Source: an uncultured Clostridia bacterium | GTDB taxonomy: Bacteria; Bacillota; Clostridia; Christensenellales; Borkfalkiaceae | DNA length: 64,000 nt | Direction of reading: 5' to 3' | NCBI GenBank assembly: GCA_934254825.1 | Contig: CAKQMB010000002.1 | Coordinates: forward strand, 199,447 to 263,446 | In this document: positions 1-8,599 of the stretch, piece after piece | Layout: each line of letters opens with the position of its first letter | How positions within the stretch are numbered: position 1 is the stretch's first letter | The notes under the pieces: generated by a model | Databases searched by the model: none | The model's input: the letters and a program-made list of their open reading frames with translations, nothing else | Told to the model about the DNA's origin: nothing | Made by a program: the position numbers and the translations under genes

Positions 1-723
1 TGTTTTTCCGTATTTTTTACAGTGATTTTCAAACGTAAACGACGAAACGCCCAACGGTTCGCAATGGTGTTGCGAAAGATAAATTCCGCGCTCGGCAACG
101 GCGTCAGCAAGTTCTTTCTCGGGCGGGTTGTCAAGGTCTAAAAAAGTTGCGGGGATAACAAGGTTCAATTTCAGGCGCAAAACGGTTTCAACCGTTTTTT
201 CTATCACGCTTTTTGCAACCGTAACGTAATAAAAACCTCCGCCGACAAGCCTTGCGCCTTCGCCGTCTTTCCAGCCTTGCAATAAATCTTCGTCGTTTAT
301 AAATACACCGCGGAACCCGAATCCGTCGGGCTTATCGATAATATTAACCTCGGGCATTTCTATGGCGTCTTTTTTAACGATTGAAAGGTCGTTGAAAAGG
401 TAACAGGGATCGACGCCCAGAAACTTTTCGCTCAGCGTATAAATTCCCCACATAGTACCTAAATATCCGTCGGCGCGGATTACGACGTTTCCGTTTTCTG
501 TCGATATCGAATAACTTTCGTCGGCGATAGGTTCGGCAGAAGTGCGCGTGTTTTCTTCGATTACGATGCAGTTTTGCGTTACGTCTTTGACGATTTGCGG
601 TTTTACGCCGCACGCGCTTACGCGTTCAAAGTCGCTTATAAGGTCGTTTACCGCTTTAAGAACATATTTATTTGTGTTTTTAAGGCAAATATCCGCACAT
701 TTTTTTTCGTTAAATAAAAACAT
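1..723 (-). CDS. GH115-like glycoside hydrolase, N-terminal part (cut by window edge)
   Basis: The minus strand is open from an ATG at 723 to the window edge, giving the first 241 residues. Residues about 85-215 resemble the start of GH115 xylan alpha-1,2-glucuronidases: WGIYTLSEKFLGV, then FRGVFINDED, then RLKLNLVIPATF, then GIYLSQHHCEPLGVS, matching the family's YRGIFINDE, RLKANYLWPAMW and HQEPM blocks in order. GH115 enzymes remove (methyl)glucuronic acid from xylan or arabinogalactan side chains. No signal peptide is visible, so this copy is probably cytoplasmic. It lies 23 bp downstream of the AraC gene and is likely co-transcribed with it. An AAGGAG sits 14 nt before the ATG, a long spacing. 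The catalytic region is outside the window, so activity cannot be judged. Confidence 0.78.
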   Translation of the reverse strand, partial: MFLFNEKKCADICLKNTNKYVLKAVNDLISDFERVSACGVKPQIVKDVTQNCIVIEENTRTSAEPIADESYSISTENGNVVIRADGYLGTMWGIYTLSEKFLGVDPCYLFNDLSIVKKDAIEMPEVNIIDKPDGFGFRGVFINDEDLLQGWKDGEGARLVGGGFYYVTVAKSVIEKTVETVLRLKLNLVIPATFLDLDNPPEKELADAVAERGIYLSQHHCEPLGVSSFTFENHCKKYGKT

Positions 724-746
724 ATCGACTATATCGACTCCTTAAA

Positions 747-1622
747 CTATTTTTTATTGTTTTTCGGCGGAATGCCGTATTTCTTTTTATAAGCCTTTGT
801 AAAGGCGTCGGCTGCCGAATAGTGAAGTTTTTCCGCAATCTGATAAATTTTCAGCTTACCTTCTTTGACCAGAACGTCGGCTGTTTCGAGTTTGCGGTTA
901 AGGTAGTAATCGCGCAACGTGGTTCCCGTCGTTCTTTTAAATAAAGCGGAAATATAGTTATAATTGTAATTTGTGAGCTTTATAATGTCACCGAGATTTT
1001 CCACGGCGTAAATATTTTCGTCGATGTATGTCATAAGGCGGTTGCAGAACTTTTCGCTTTCCGAGGCGTTTTCCGAAAAGACAACCGCATTATAATATAT
1101 GTTATCCGCTTTTTCTTTAAATTTGCGGATAACATATATTATAATGTTATAAATCGTGTAAAGCACGATATCTTTATAATAGCGTTGCTCTTTATTGAAT
1201 TCGCTTATCACGCAATAGGTAAGATAGTTTATTCGTCTGTCCGAAATGATCCGTGCGTCGGGATCGCCGTATTCCGCCGCTATTTCGAGCAGGGTCTTGC
1301 GATAATCGTCGTTTTCGACGATAAAGGCGAGGTGATCGTATTGAAGAGGATCGTCGTCGGAAGAAATAATTCCGTGATTGTCGTAAGGGAACGAAACGTA
1401 AATGTCGTTTTGTTTAACGGGAATGCTTTTTCCGTTAGTCAGAATCGTTCCTTTTCCGTCGTTTACCACGGTCAGTTCCCAAATATTGTCGTGTAAATGC
1501 GTCGGGACAACGGTTCCCGCTTCGCAACAGTATCTTCCGGCCTGTATCAGCGTTATTCCGCCGAGATTTACGGGATTATCGAAAAATTCGTTGTTTATTT
1601 TATAACCTTTTAATTGTGACAT
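747..1622 (-). CDS. AraC-family transcriptional regulator
   Basis: 291 residues. Residues about 25-105 form a cupin-type sensor (PTHLHDNIWELTVVNDGKGT). Residues about 190-290 form the double helix-turn-helix of AraC/XylS proteins, ending in the usual second-HTH signature SAADAFTKAYKKKYGIPPKN. Such proteins bind a sugar in the N-terminal pocket and activate adjacent uptake genes. The gene stands at the divergent point between the GH115-like gene and the solute-binding protein of the left locus, so it most likely controls both. No Shine-Dalgarno precedes the ATG. Instead a near-consensus promoter ends 6 nt before it, suggesting a leaderless mRNA. No other early in-frame Met is present. Confidence 0.93.
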   Translation of the reverse strand: MSQLKGYKINNEFFDNPVNLGGITLIQAGRYCCEAGTVVPTHLHDNIWELTVVNDGKGTILTNGKSIPVKQNDIYVSFPYDNHGIISSDDDPLQYDHLAFIVENDDYRKTLLEIAAEYGDPDARIISDRRINYLTYCVISEFNKEQRYYKDIVLYTIYNIIIYVIRKFKEKADNIYYNAVVFSENASESEKFCNRLMTYIDENIYAVENLGDIIKLTNYNYNYISALFKRTTGTTLRDYYLNRKLETADVLVKEGKLKIYQIAEKLHYSAADAFTKAYKKKYGIPPKNNKK

Positions 1623-1628
1623 ATTTGT

Positions 1629-1657
1629 ATTATATCTTTTTCCGAAGGCGCGGTCAA
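1629..1657 (-). promoter_or_regulatory. Sigma-A-type promoter of the AraC gene
   Basis: On the minus strand, TTGACC (1657-1652), a 17-nt spacer and a perfect TATAAT (1634-1629). Only six bases separate the -10 box from the ATG at 1622, so transcription should begin at or next to the start codon. Confidence 0.75.
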
Positions 1658-1730
1658 CAGAAAAAATCGTTTTTTTTATATTTCATTTGCAGATGTGAAA
1701 AAAAGACGGGAAATATATTAAAATACGACA

Positions 1731-1759
1731 TTGACATTAGTTTCGGGCAAGTGTAAAAT
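1731..1759 (+). promoter_or_regulatory. Sigma-A-type promoter of the left uptake locus
   Basis: Perfect TTGACA (1731-1736), 17-nt spacer, TAAAAT (1754-1759). The predicted 5' leader is about 145 nt before the solute-binding-protein ATG at 1912. It includes a TGTGAA...TTCACA inverted pair (about 1864-1892) that could be an operator or leader stem. The rest of the 289-bp divergent region shows no further gene. Confidence 0.72.
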
Positions 1760-1911
1760 AAAGCCGCGTAAGATGTGAGCGTCCAAGTATTCGGTAAAAA
1801 GCATTCTTTGAAAAACACAGTCTTACGACGCGTCTAAAACGCAGTAAATAAACAAAGAATATATGTGAACGTTCGATATGTTCGGATTTCACAAAAAAAA
1901 GGAGCTGGAAC

Positions 1912-3612
1912 ATGAAAAAATCACTTTTCAAACGTATTCTCGGGTTCGGGCTTGCCTGCGTAGCCGCATTATCGGTTGCCGCATGCGGCGGAAACAACGA
2001 CAATTCGACCAAAAACGATTCCGTAAAAGACGACCCCGCAAAAACTACGCTGAACATCTTCACTTATAGAGCGGGTTACGGCGACGAATGGCTTGTCCGC
2101 CTTGAAAACGCTTTTGAGAAAGCGTTCGCAGACGTTTCTTTCGAAGAAGGTAAAAAAGGCGTAACGGTTAAACATACCCCCGATATGCGTCAGTTTAACG
2201 CTGCGCAGGTACAGAAGTCGGAATATGATATTTTCTTTTTCGAAAACGAACAGTATTATAAATATATCGACGTTCTGGAAGATCTTACCGATATAGTCAA
2301 TTCCAAAGCGTCGACGGAAGATTCGCTCACGGTTTTACAGAAGCTCGACAAACAGCAAACGGATTATTACGGCGCGAAATCGGGTGAAGACACGCATTAT
2401 TACGCGTTGCCTTCGTATTTCGGTAACTACGGAATAGTTTTCAACAGAGATCTTTTCGATGAAAAGGGATATTATCTTGCGGCGGATAAAACCAAAGGCG
2501 CAATTATCGGAACCGACAAGACCGCTAAGAAAACCAACGGACCCGACGGCGTGCCGAACACGGACGATGACGGACTTCCCGCCACATACGATGAATTTTT
2601 CACCCTTTGCGACGAGATATTCAATGCGAACGATATTCCCGTATGCTGGCCCGGAAAATACAGACAACACCATCTCGGAAATCTTATGGATAACCTTGTT
2701 TCCGATTATGAAGGCGTTGAGCAGATGCGTATAAACTATGATTTCGACGGAACCGTTGCCAAAGATCTTGTCGTTCTCGGCTCGGACGGTAAAGTTACCA
2801 GAGACGAAAACGGTAAAATCGTTACCGAAGAAAAGGCGATAACCCCGGCGAACGGATACGACGTTGCCCGTCAGGCAGGTAAACTTTACGCGATGGAATT
2901 TGTCGAGAAACTTATAACCAACGCAAATTATTACAATAAAGACGCGTTTACCGATTCGTTTACTCACACCGACAACCAGGAAGTTTTCCTTATGGCGGGA
3001 ACGGAAGATTTCGGAACGGACAATAAGTCGATCGCTATGCTTATAGACGGTCCGTGGTGGCAAGAAGAGTCGGACGGCGTGTTCGAAGAGATGGGAAAAG
3101 TCGATTCGAAATATTCGAAAACCAGCCGTAACTTCGGTTGGATGCCTCTCCCCAAGGCTACAGCCGATAAAGTAGGTTCCGGAAACGTTTACTCCGACTA
3201 TCTTAACGCTTTCGTATGCGTTAAAGCGGGACTTTCCGAAGGTGTTAAAAAAGCGGCGAAAGAGTTTGTTAAATTCTCTTGCTCCGACGCTATGCTCAGA
3301 GACTTTACCGTTACTACCGGTGCGCCTAAGGCTTATAAATACGATATGGGAAGCGATCTGAATAAACTTTCTTCGTTCTCGAAAGACGTTATAAATTACA
3401 TCGGTAAATCCGAGATCGTTTATAAGTATTCTTCGAGCAATTTCTACAACGCAAACAGTTCGTATCTCCAATACGACGTGGTTTACTCGGCGAAAATAAA
3501 CGGCTCGCTTTACAAAAACGTTGTGGACGGAATACGCGAAGGCGGAGCGACCGGACAATCGTATTTCGAAGCGTTTAACGATTATTTCAGAAAATATACT
3601 TTCTGGAAATAA
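1912..3612 (+). CDS. ABC transporter sugar-binding lipoprotein
   Basis: 566 residues. The N-terminus is a lipoprotein signal with lipobox SVAAC (Cys25) followed by a polar linker. The mature part resembles family-1 extracellular solute-binding proteins of carbohydrate ABC importers: LNIFTYRAGYGDEWLVRLENAF near residue 45 and AMLIDGPWWQEES near residue 375. It would be anchored outside the membrane and pass its ligand to the two permeases that follow. AAAGGAG lies 8 nt before the ATG. It is the first gene after the strong promoter at 1731. The ligand cannot be told from sequence; the context suggests an oligosaccharide. Confidence 0.92.
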   Translation: MKKSLFKRILGFGLACVAALSVAACGGNNDNSTKNDSVKDDPAKTTLNIFTYRAGYGDEWLVRLENAFEKAFADVSFEEGKKGVTVKHTPDMRQFNAAQVQKSEYDIFFFENEQYYKYIDVLEDLTDIVNSKASTEDSLTVLQKLDKQQTDYYGAKSGEDTHYYALPSYFGNYGIVFNRDLFDEKGYYLAADKTKGAIIGTDKTAKKTNGPDGVPNTDDDGLPATYDEFFTLCDEIFNANDIPVCWPGKYRQHHLGNLMDNLVSDYEGVEQMRINYDFDGTVAKDLVVLGSDGKVTRDENGKIVTEEKAITPANGYDVARQAGKLYAMEFVEKLITNANYYNKDAFTDSFTHTDNQEVFLMAGTEDFGTDNKSIAMLIDGPWWQEESDGVFEEMGKVDSKYSKTSRNFGWMPLPKATADKVGSGNVYSDYLNAFVCVKAGLSEGVKKAAKEFVKFSCSDAMLRDFTVTTGAPKAYKYDMGSDLNKLSSFSKDVINYIGKSEIVYKYSSSNFYNANSSYLQYDVVYSAKINGSLYKNVVDGIREGGATGQSYFEAFNDYFRKYTFWK

Positions 3613-3625
3613 AGGATCTGATCGC

Positions 3626-3658
3626 GGTTCGGGCGGGACGAAAAATCTCGCCCGAACC
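3626..3658 (+). terminator. Intercistronic hairpin between binding protein and permeases
   Basis: A 10-bp GC-rich perfect stem, GGTTCGGGCG (3626-3635) with CGCCCGAACC (3649-3658), 13 nt after the binding-protein stop. Only a weak T-rich tail (tgtatttcattt) follows. Such hairpins commonly allow partial read-through and protect the upstream mRNA, so the binding protein outnumbers the permeases. Confidence 0.7.
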
Positions 3659-3689
3659 TGTATTTCATTTGCCTGTTAATGATTGAATA

Positions 3690-4619
3690 ATGAAAAAAAT
3701 AAAATTAAAATCGTTTAAAAGTGCAAAATGCCTGTGGTTTTACATCGCTATTTTAGTTTTGCCGATACTTCAGTTCTGCATATTCTATATCGGCGTAAAC
3801 ATAAACTCGTTCGTTCTGGCGTTTAAAAACATCACGCTGGACAGCGAAACGAAAAAATACGTCTATTCGTGGACGTTCGACAATTTTAAAAACTGGTTTG
3901 CCGACGAAAACGAGTTTATGCAACTTGTACAGACGCTTCTGATTTCATTGAAGTCGTATGCGATATCGTTGGCGATAGGCGTTCCGTTCGGATTGTTTTT
4001 TGCGTACTATATATTCAAAAAATTGCCCGGGGCAATGTTCTTCCGATTTATGTTGTTTATGCCGTCGATCGTAGCGAGCATAGTACTCGTTTCGATATTC
4101 AGGTATTTTACGGATTACGTTGTTCCCGAGATTTTAAGTGTTTTCCGCATAGAGCTTACGAGTACTTTGTTGTCGGGGAAAAACACGAGATACGCGACGG
4201 TTATGTTCTATAACTTGTTTGTAGGCTTCGGGACGACCGTTTTGCTCTATTCCAACAAGATGGCAAACATTTCGCCCGAAATAATCGAAGCCGCCGAACT
4301 CGACGGCGCGCGCCCCGTGCGTGAATTTTTCAGCATAGTGCTTCCGCAAACCTTTTCTACGTTATCGATTTTTCTGGTTACGGGCATCGCGGGGATTTTT
4401 ACGAACGAAATAAACAATTTCTCGTTTTTTAATTACTATTGGAAACCCGATACGGCGACTCTCGGCTTTCTGATGTATTTCAGAACGCAAAAGGCAAAGG
4501 GGGATATTTCGCAATATCCGCCGCTCGCCGCGCTCGGACTTATGATGTCGGCTGTGGCGATTCCGCTTACGTTTTTAGCTCGTTGGGCTCTTAACAAAGT
4601 CGGACCGAGCGAAGACTGA
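3690..4619 (+). CDS. ABC sugar permease, MalF/UgpA type
   Basis: 309 residues with about six hydrophobic segments. The cytoplasmic EAA loop that contacts the ATPase is clear near residues 195-220: EIIEAAELDGARPVREFFSI. A long first periplasmic-side loop is typical of MalF-type subunits. It pairs with the next gene to form the membrane channel for the binding protein upstream. No nucleotide-binding subunit is encoded in either locus here, as is common in Firmicutes CUT1 systems that share one MsmK-like ATPase. Confidence 0.93.
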   Translation: MKKIKLKSFKSAKCLWFYIAILVLPILQFCIFYIGVNINSFVLAFKNITLDSETKKYVYSWTFDNFKNWFADENEFMQLVQTLLISLKSYAISLAIGVPFGLFFAYYIFKKLPGAMFFRFMLFMPSIVASIVLVSIFRYFTDYVVPEILSVFRIELTSTLLSGKNTRYATVMFYNLFVGFGTTVLLYSNKMANISPEIIEAAELDGARPVREFFSIVLPQTFSTLSIFLVTGIAGIFTNEINNFSFFNYYWKPDTATLGFLMYFRTQKAKGDISQYPPLAALGLMMSAVAIPLTFLARWALNKVGPSED

Positions 4620-4635
4620 CGACGGAGGCGTAGTT

Positions 4636-5514
4636 ATGAAAAAGAAAAACGAACGTTTAAAAAACAGATTATCTGCGCTTACAGTTGTAATGCTTGTCGT
4701 TCTGATTTTATACAGCGCGTTTCTTTTGGGCATGCTTTTGTGGGCTGTGTTTACCGCACTGAAAAAACCGACCGATTTTAACCGCAACAGGGTCGGACTT
4801 CCGAACCCGTGGTATTTCGAAAACATTCCTTACGTTTTGAAAAATGCCGAAATACGAAAAGAGCAGGGCGTTGTTCCTTTTTACGAAATAGTATGGAATT
4901 CCGTTCTTTATTCCGTAGGTTGCGCGGTTGTAAACACGCTTGTTACGGGCGTAGTGGCTTATGCGTGCGCAAAGTATAAGTGTTTTTTCTCAAAATTTAT
5001 ATACGGGCTTGTTCTCGTGGTAATGGTTATACCCGTCGTCGGTAACCAGACTTCCGAAATTCAGATGTCGATGAATCTCGGTTTGTATGACAAAATGGTC
5101 GGGATGCTCGTTATGCGCGCAAGCTTTCTGGGCATATATTTCCTTGTTTTTTACGATATGTTCAGGGCAGTGCCGACGGCGCTCGGCGAGGCTGCCGAAA
5201 TCGACGGCGCAGGCGAATTGCAGATTATGTTGAAGATATTCTTCCCCATAGCGTGCAATACTTTCTTAACGGTATTACTGATCAACTTTATAGGATATTG
5301 GAACAATTATCAGGTTCCTATGGTTTACGTTCCCAATCACCCGACGCTTGCCGAATATGTATTTCAGATAAGCACGTTCTCGAAATATCCTTTCAGTAAA
5401 GCTCCGGTGCAACTTGCGACTTCGCTTATTTTGTTGTTGCCGGTGGTTACGTTGTTTTGTTTTACGCACAAGCGGCTTTTGGGAAATCTCTCGATAGGCG
5501 GTGTGAAAGGCTGA
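4636..5514 (+). CDS. ABC sugar permease, MalG/UgpE type
   Basis: 292 residues with six predicted membrane spans. The EAA loop ALGEAAEIDGAGELQIMLKI lies near residues 180-205, and the C-terminal NLSIGGVKG is typical of MalG-like CUT1 permeases. The start is preceded by ACGGAGG (4620-4626). It begins 16 bp after the previous permease and is surely co-transcribed. It is the second half of the importer. Confidence 0.93.
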   Translation: MKKKNERLKNRLSALTVVMLVVLILYSAFLLGMLLWAVFTALKKPTDFNRNRVGLPNPWYFENIPYVLKNAEIRKEQGVVPFYEIVWNSVLYSVGCAVVNTLVTGVVAYACAKYKCFFSKFIYGLVLVVMVIPVVGNQTSEIQMSMNLGLYDKMVGMLVMRASFLGIYFLVFYDMFRAVPTALGEAAEIDGAGELQIMLKIFFPIACNTFLTVLLINFIGYWNNYQVPMVYVPNHPTLAEYVFQISTFSKYPFSKAPVQLATSLILLLPVVTLFCFTHKRLLGNLSIGGVKG

Positions 5515-5565
5515 GATGAAAACCGGAAGTAAAATATAAAGAAAATATAGAAAGGGACAATAAAG

Positions 5566-8500
5566 ATGAAACACAAATTGACGATAATTTTTATCCTTGT
5601 AATCACGGTGATATGTTCGACCGCCGCGGTTTTTGCCATAGGCGCGAATTCCGCCGTATGGAGCGACGTCGATATTTCCGAAGTTTACGCTTACGGCGAT
5701 ACGTTCGAAGTTCCCGAACGCACGCTCACCGTCGGTTCAGCCAAGGTTAAGGCTCTTTCCACCGTGTCGTTCCCGAGCGGGGAAGTCGTTCGCGGAAAAA
5801 CCGTAAGACTCGGCGAAACGGGCAATTATACCGTTCGTTATTATGCGAGCGTAGGTAAAGAACAATTTTCCGCCGAGGAACATTTCACCGTTCAGGGTTT
5901 CGGTTATATGGCGGACAGCGATAACAGTACGGTTTCGTACGGCAATTATACCGAATTCGGCGCCGATTCCACGGGGCTTATCGTGAAACTTGCCAACGGA
6001 GATAAACTTACTTTTACGAAACTTATAGACGTTGCTTCTTTAACGCAAAGCGACGCGCTTTTCAGGTTTTTCATAACGCCCGAACATCAGGGAGCAGCCG
6101 ACTTTAATAAGCTTACGCTTACGCTCACCGATTCCGTCGACAGTTCGAAATATTTGAAAATAGACGTAAACCGCGGTCAGTTTTCCTCGGGAGGCGTCGG
6201 CGTTTCGTGGGTTATGGCGGGCGGAAACGGTCAGGATATGGTCGGTTACGAAAAAGGCAAGAAATTGCACGTCAACGACGATATCGGTACGGCGTTGTAT
6301 ATTTCGTTCGTCGCTCAGAACAATTCGGGCGACGGCTGGTCGGGACCCCCATTCAACGTAAAACCCGATTTGCGTTACGGCACGATATCTTTTGATTATA
6401 ATTCAAAAATCGTATATGCCAATTCGGATATAGTATCCGACCTTGACAATTCCGATTATTATAAGGATTTGTGGCACGGCTGGTCGTCGGATAAAGCAAG
6501 GCTTACGGTAAGCGCAAGCGGATATTCGGGCGCGACGGCAAACTTCTGCATAACCGATGTTTTCGGTATGTCTGCCGATGAATTAAAAAACAACAATTTT
6601 ATCGACGACGAAGCGCCTGTAATTACCGTCGACGGAGATTACGCCGAAATGCCTCGCGCCGAAGCGGGCAGGGCATATTCCGTTCCCGCGGCTACCGCAT
6701 ACGACGATTATGCGGGTACTTGCGAGGTTACTACCGAGGTTATTTACGGCTATCATACCGAAGAGCCCGTTTCGGTAACTCTTTTAAACGGTGCTTTCGT
6801 TCCCGACAGAACGGGTACTTACACCATAGTTTATACGGCCAAAGACGGTTTCGGAAATACTGGAAGAAAAACACTTTTTGTTCAGGCTGTTAAAACCGTT
6901 CCCGAAATAGTAATAACTCCTCCGTCCGTTTTATCGAGCGTAGAACTCGGCACATACGTTGAAATTCCCGAACCGACGGTAAGCGGCGGAAGCGGAAAAG
7001 TCAATATCGAAACCGCGGTAATTTTCGGCGGCGAACGAACCGTTATAAACGGCGGTTTCCGTCCCGAAACCGAGGGCGAGTATACCATAGAATTTGTAGC
7101 AACCGATTATATAGGCAAAACGCAGTTCGCAACGCTTAACGTCAATGCTTGCAGAGGCGATAAGCCGTTGTTTATCGACGACGTTTTTATGCCGCCCGTA
7201 TATATAAACGGCGGAAGATACGTTTTACCGACGCTTTATGCAAACGATTACACGTCCGGCAGCTTAAAACGCGTGCTTTGCGACGTTAAGGTTGTTGACG
7301 CAAACGGCGAAAAACATTATAAAGCGGGCGACGAATATATCCCCGCAGTCGCTAACAACGGCGATATTGCCGAAATAACTTATTATTCGGGCAGCGCGGT
7401 ATATCCCGTGTTTAACGTCCCCGTAATTATCGGAAGAACGGATAACACCGTACACATGTCCGACTATATTTACGGCAAAGATATTACCGTAACTACTCGC
7501 GACGAGAACAATGCGTTATACACTACCGGGCTTGCCGTAATACCGTCTTTGGGCGATTCAGACTGGATTTTCGCAAACGCATTGCTTAAAAACGTTGCGT
7601 CGGTCACCGTCGGAACGCTTTCGGGTAAAACAAACTTCGGAGCGTTCGGATTTACGTTTATCGACGCGGCCGACGGAAGAAAAGTTACCGTAAAAGCGGC
7701 GATAGGCTCGACAAAAGTTACGTTTAGTCACGGCGGTGCGGATTACACCTCGGGTACGTCGGTTAAAAACGGCGGCAAACTCAGAATATCTTACTCTGAC
7801 GGCAGAATAAACGTAATCGGTAATGATTCCGCCACGATGTCCGTTCCGCTTACCGTTTATGACAACGGCGACGATTTCGACGGATTTACCTCGGATAAAG
7901 TATATGTAAGCGTAGCGACGATTGATAATAAATCGGATAGCCGTTATATGGTTTTATCCGTCAGCGATAATGCGCTTTCATACAGGAATCAGGATAACGG
8001 AGCGCCTTTGTTCGGCATACTCGGCGATTACGGCGGGAAACAGAAAATCAACGCCGAATACGTTATAAACCGCGCTGTGTGCGGCGACGTATTCGCGCCG
8101 AATTCAAGCGCAACGCTCACCGTTACCGCTCCCGACGGATCGACCGTAACGGACCGCAACGGTAAACTTTTAAAAGACGTTCCGATAGAAGAAGAATACA
8201 ACATAACGCTTACCGAGTACGGCAAGTACGTTATTTCGTACGTCGTAACGGAAATCGACTGGGTAGGCAATCGCAACAGACCAAATATAACGATTACCGT
8301 AGCCGACGAAGAGGCGCCCGTTATAGAATTTACGAAAGTTCCGTCTGCCACGGCGGCGCTCGGCGACGTAATCGTAATGCCCGAGTATAAAATTACCGAT
8401 AATATTTCAGCCGAAAACGAAATCGCGGTAAGGGCGTTCGTTGTAAACGCACAAGGTAAGTTTATAGAACTTACGGACGGAGCAAACGCAATCAAATGCG

Positions 8501-8589
8501 AATATTCGGGTAAATATACCTTTATTGTATACGCAACCGACGCGGCGGGCAATTCTTCGTCGCTGTGCTATGAAGTAAACGTAAGGTAA
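5566..8589 (+). CDS. Large secreted protein with Ig-like repeats
   Basis: 1007 residues. Residues 1-25 form a Sec signal peptide ending near VFAIGA. Residues about 85-340 look like a beta-sandwich/concanavalin-like module (HGWSSDKARLTVSASG). At least three Ig-like units follow: one starting DDEAPVITVDGDY, one starting PEIVITPPSVLSSVELGTYVEIPEP, and the last starting DEEAPVIEFTKVP; each ends in a YTI/YTF-type strand plus ATD-G-G/N. No sortase motif, transmembrane tail or lipobox is visible, so retention must be by binding. Role inferred: an extracellular glycan-binding or scaffold protein of the uptake locus. No enzyme domain was recognised. Confidence 0.72.
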   Translation: MKHKLTIIFILVITVICSTAAVFAIGANSAVWSDVDISEVYAYGDTFEVPERTLTVGSAKVKALSTVSFPSGEVVRGKTVRLGETGNYTVRYYASVGKEQFSAEEHFTVQGFGYMADSDNSTVSYGNYTEFGADSTGLIVKLANGDKLTFTKLIDVASLTQSDALFRFFITPEHQGAADFNKLTLTLTDSVDSSKYLKIDVNRGQFSSGGVGVSWVMAGGNGQDMVGYEKGKKLHVNDDIGTALYISFVAQNNSGDGWSGPPFNVKPDLRYGTISFDYNSKIVYANSDIVSDLDNSDYYKDLWHGWSSDKARLTVSASGYSGATANFCITDVFGMSADELKNNNFIDDEAPVITVDGDYAEMPRAEAGRAYSVPAATAYDDYAGTCEVTTEVIYGYHTEEPVSVTLLNGAFVPDRTGTYTIVYTAKDGFGNTGRKTLFVQAVKTVPEIVITPPSVLSSVELGTYVEIPEPTVSGGSGKVNIETAVIFGGERTVINGGFRPETEGEYTIEFVATDYIGKTQFATLNVNACRGDKPLFIDDVFMPPVYINGGRYVLPTLYANDYTSGSLKRVLCDVKVVDANGEKHYKAGDEYIPAVANNGDIAEITYYSGSAVYPVFNVPVIIGRTDNTVHMSDYIYGKDITVTTRDENNALYTTGLAVIPSLGDSDWIFANALLKNVASVTVGTLSGKTNFGAFGFTFIDAADGRKVTVKAAIGSTKVTFSHGGADYTSGTSVKNGGKLRISYSDGRINVIGNDSATMSVPLTVYDNGDDFDGFTSDKVYVSVATIDNKSDSRYMVLSVSDNALSYRNQDNGAPLFGILGDYGGKQKINAEYVINRAVCGDVFAPNSSATLTVTAPDGSTVTDRNGKLLKDVPIEEEYNITLTEYGKYVISYVVTEIDWVGNRNRPNITITVADEEAPVIEFTKVPSATAALGDVIVMPEYKITDNISAENEIAVRAFVVNAQGKFIELTDGANAIKCEYSGKYTFIVYATDAAGNSSSLCYEVNVR

Positions 8590-8599
8590 GGTGGAAAAT

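Noticed and set aside
1864..1892. CcpA cre site in the left-locus leader
   Set aside because: TGTGAACGTTCGATA fits the cre consensus poorly at key positions; kept only as an inverted pair.
2335..3558. 407-codon open frame on the minus strand
   Set aside because: Shadow of the binding-lipoprotein gene, whose family motifs and RBS are clear.
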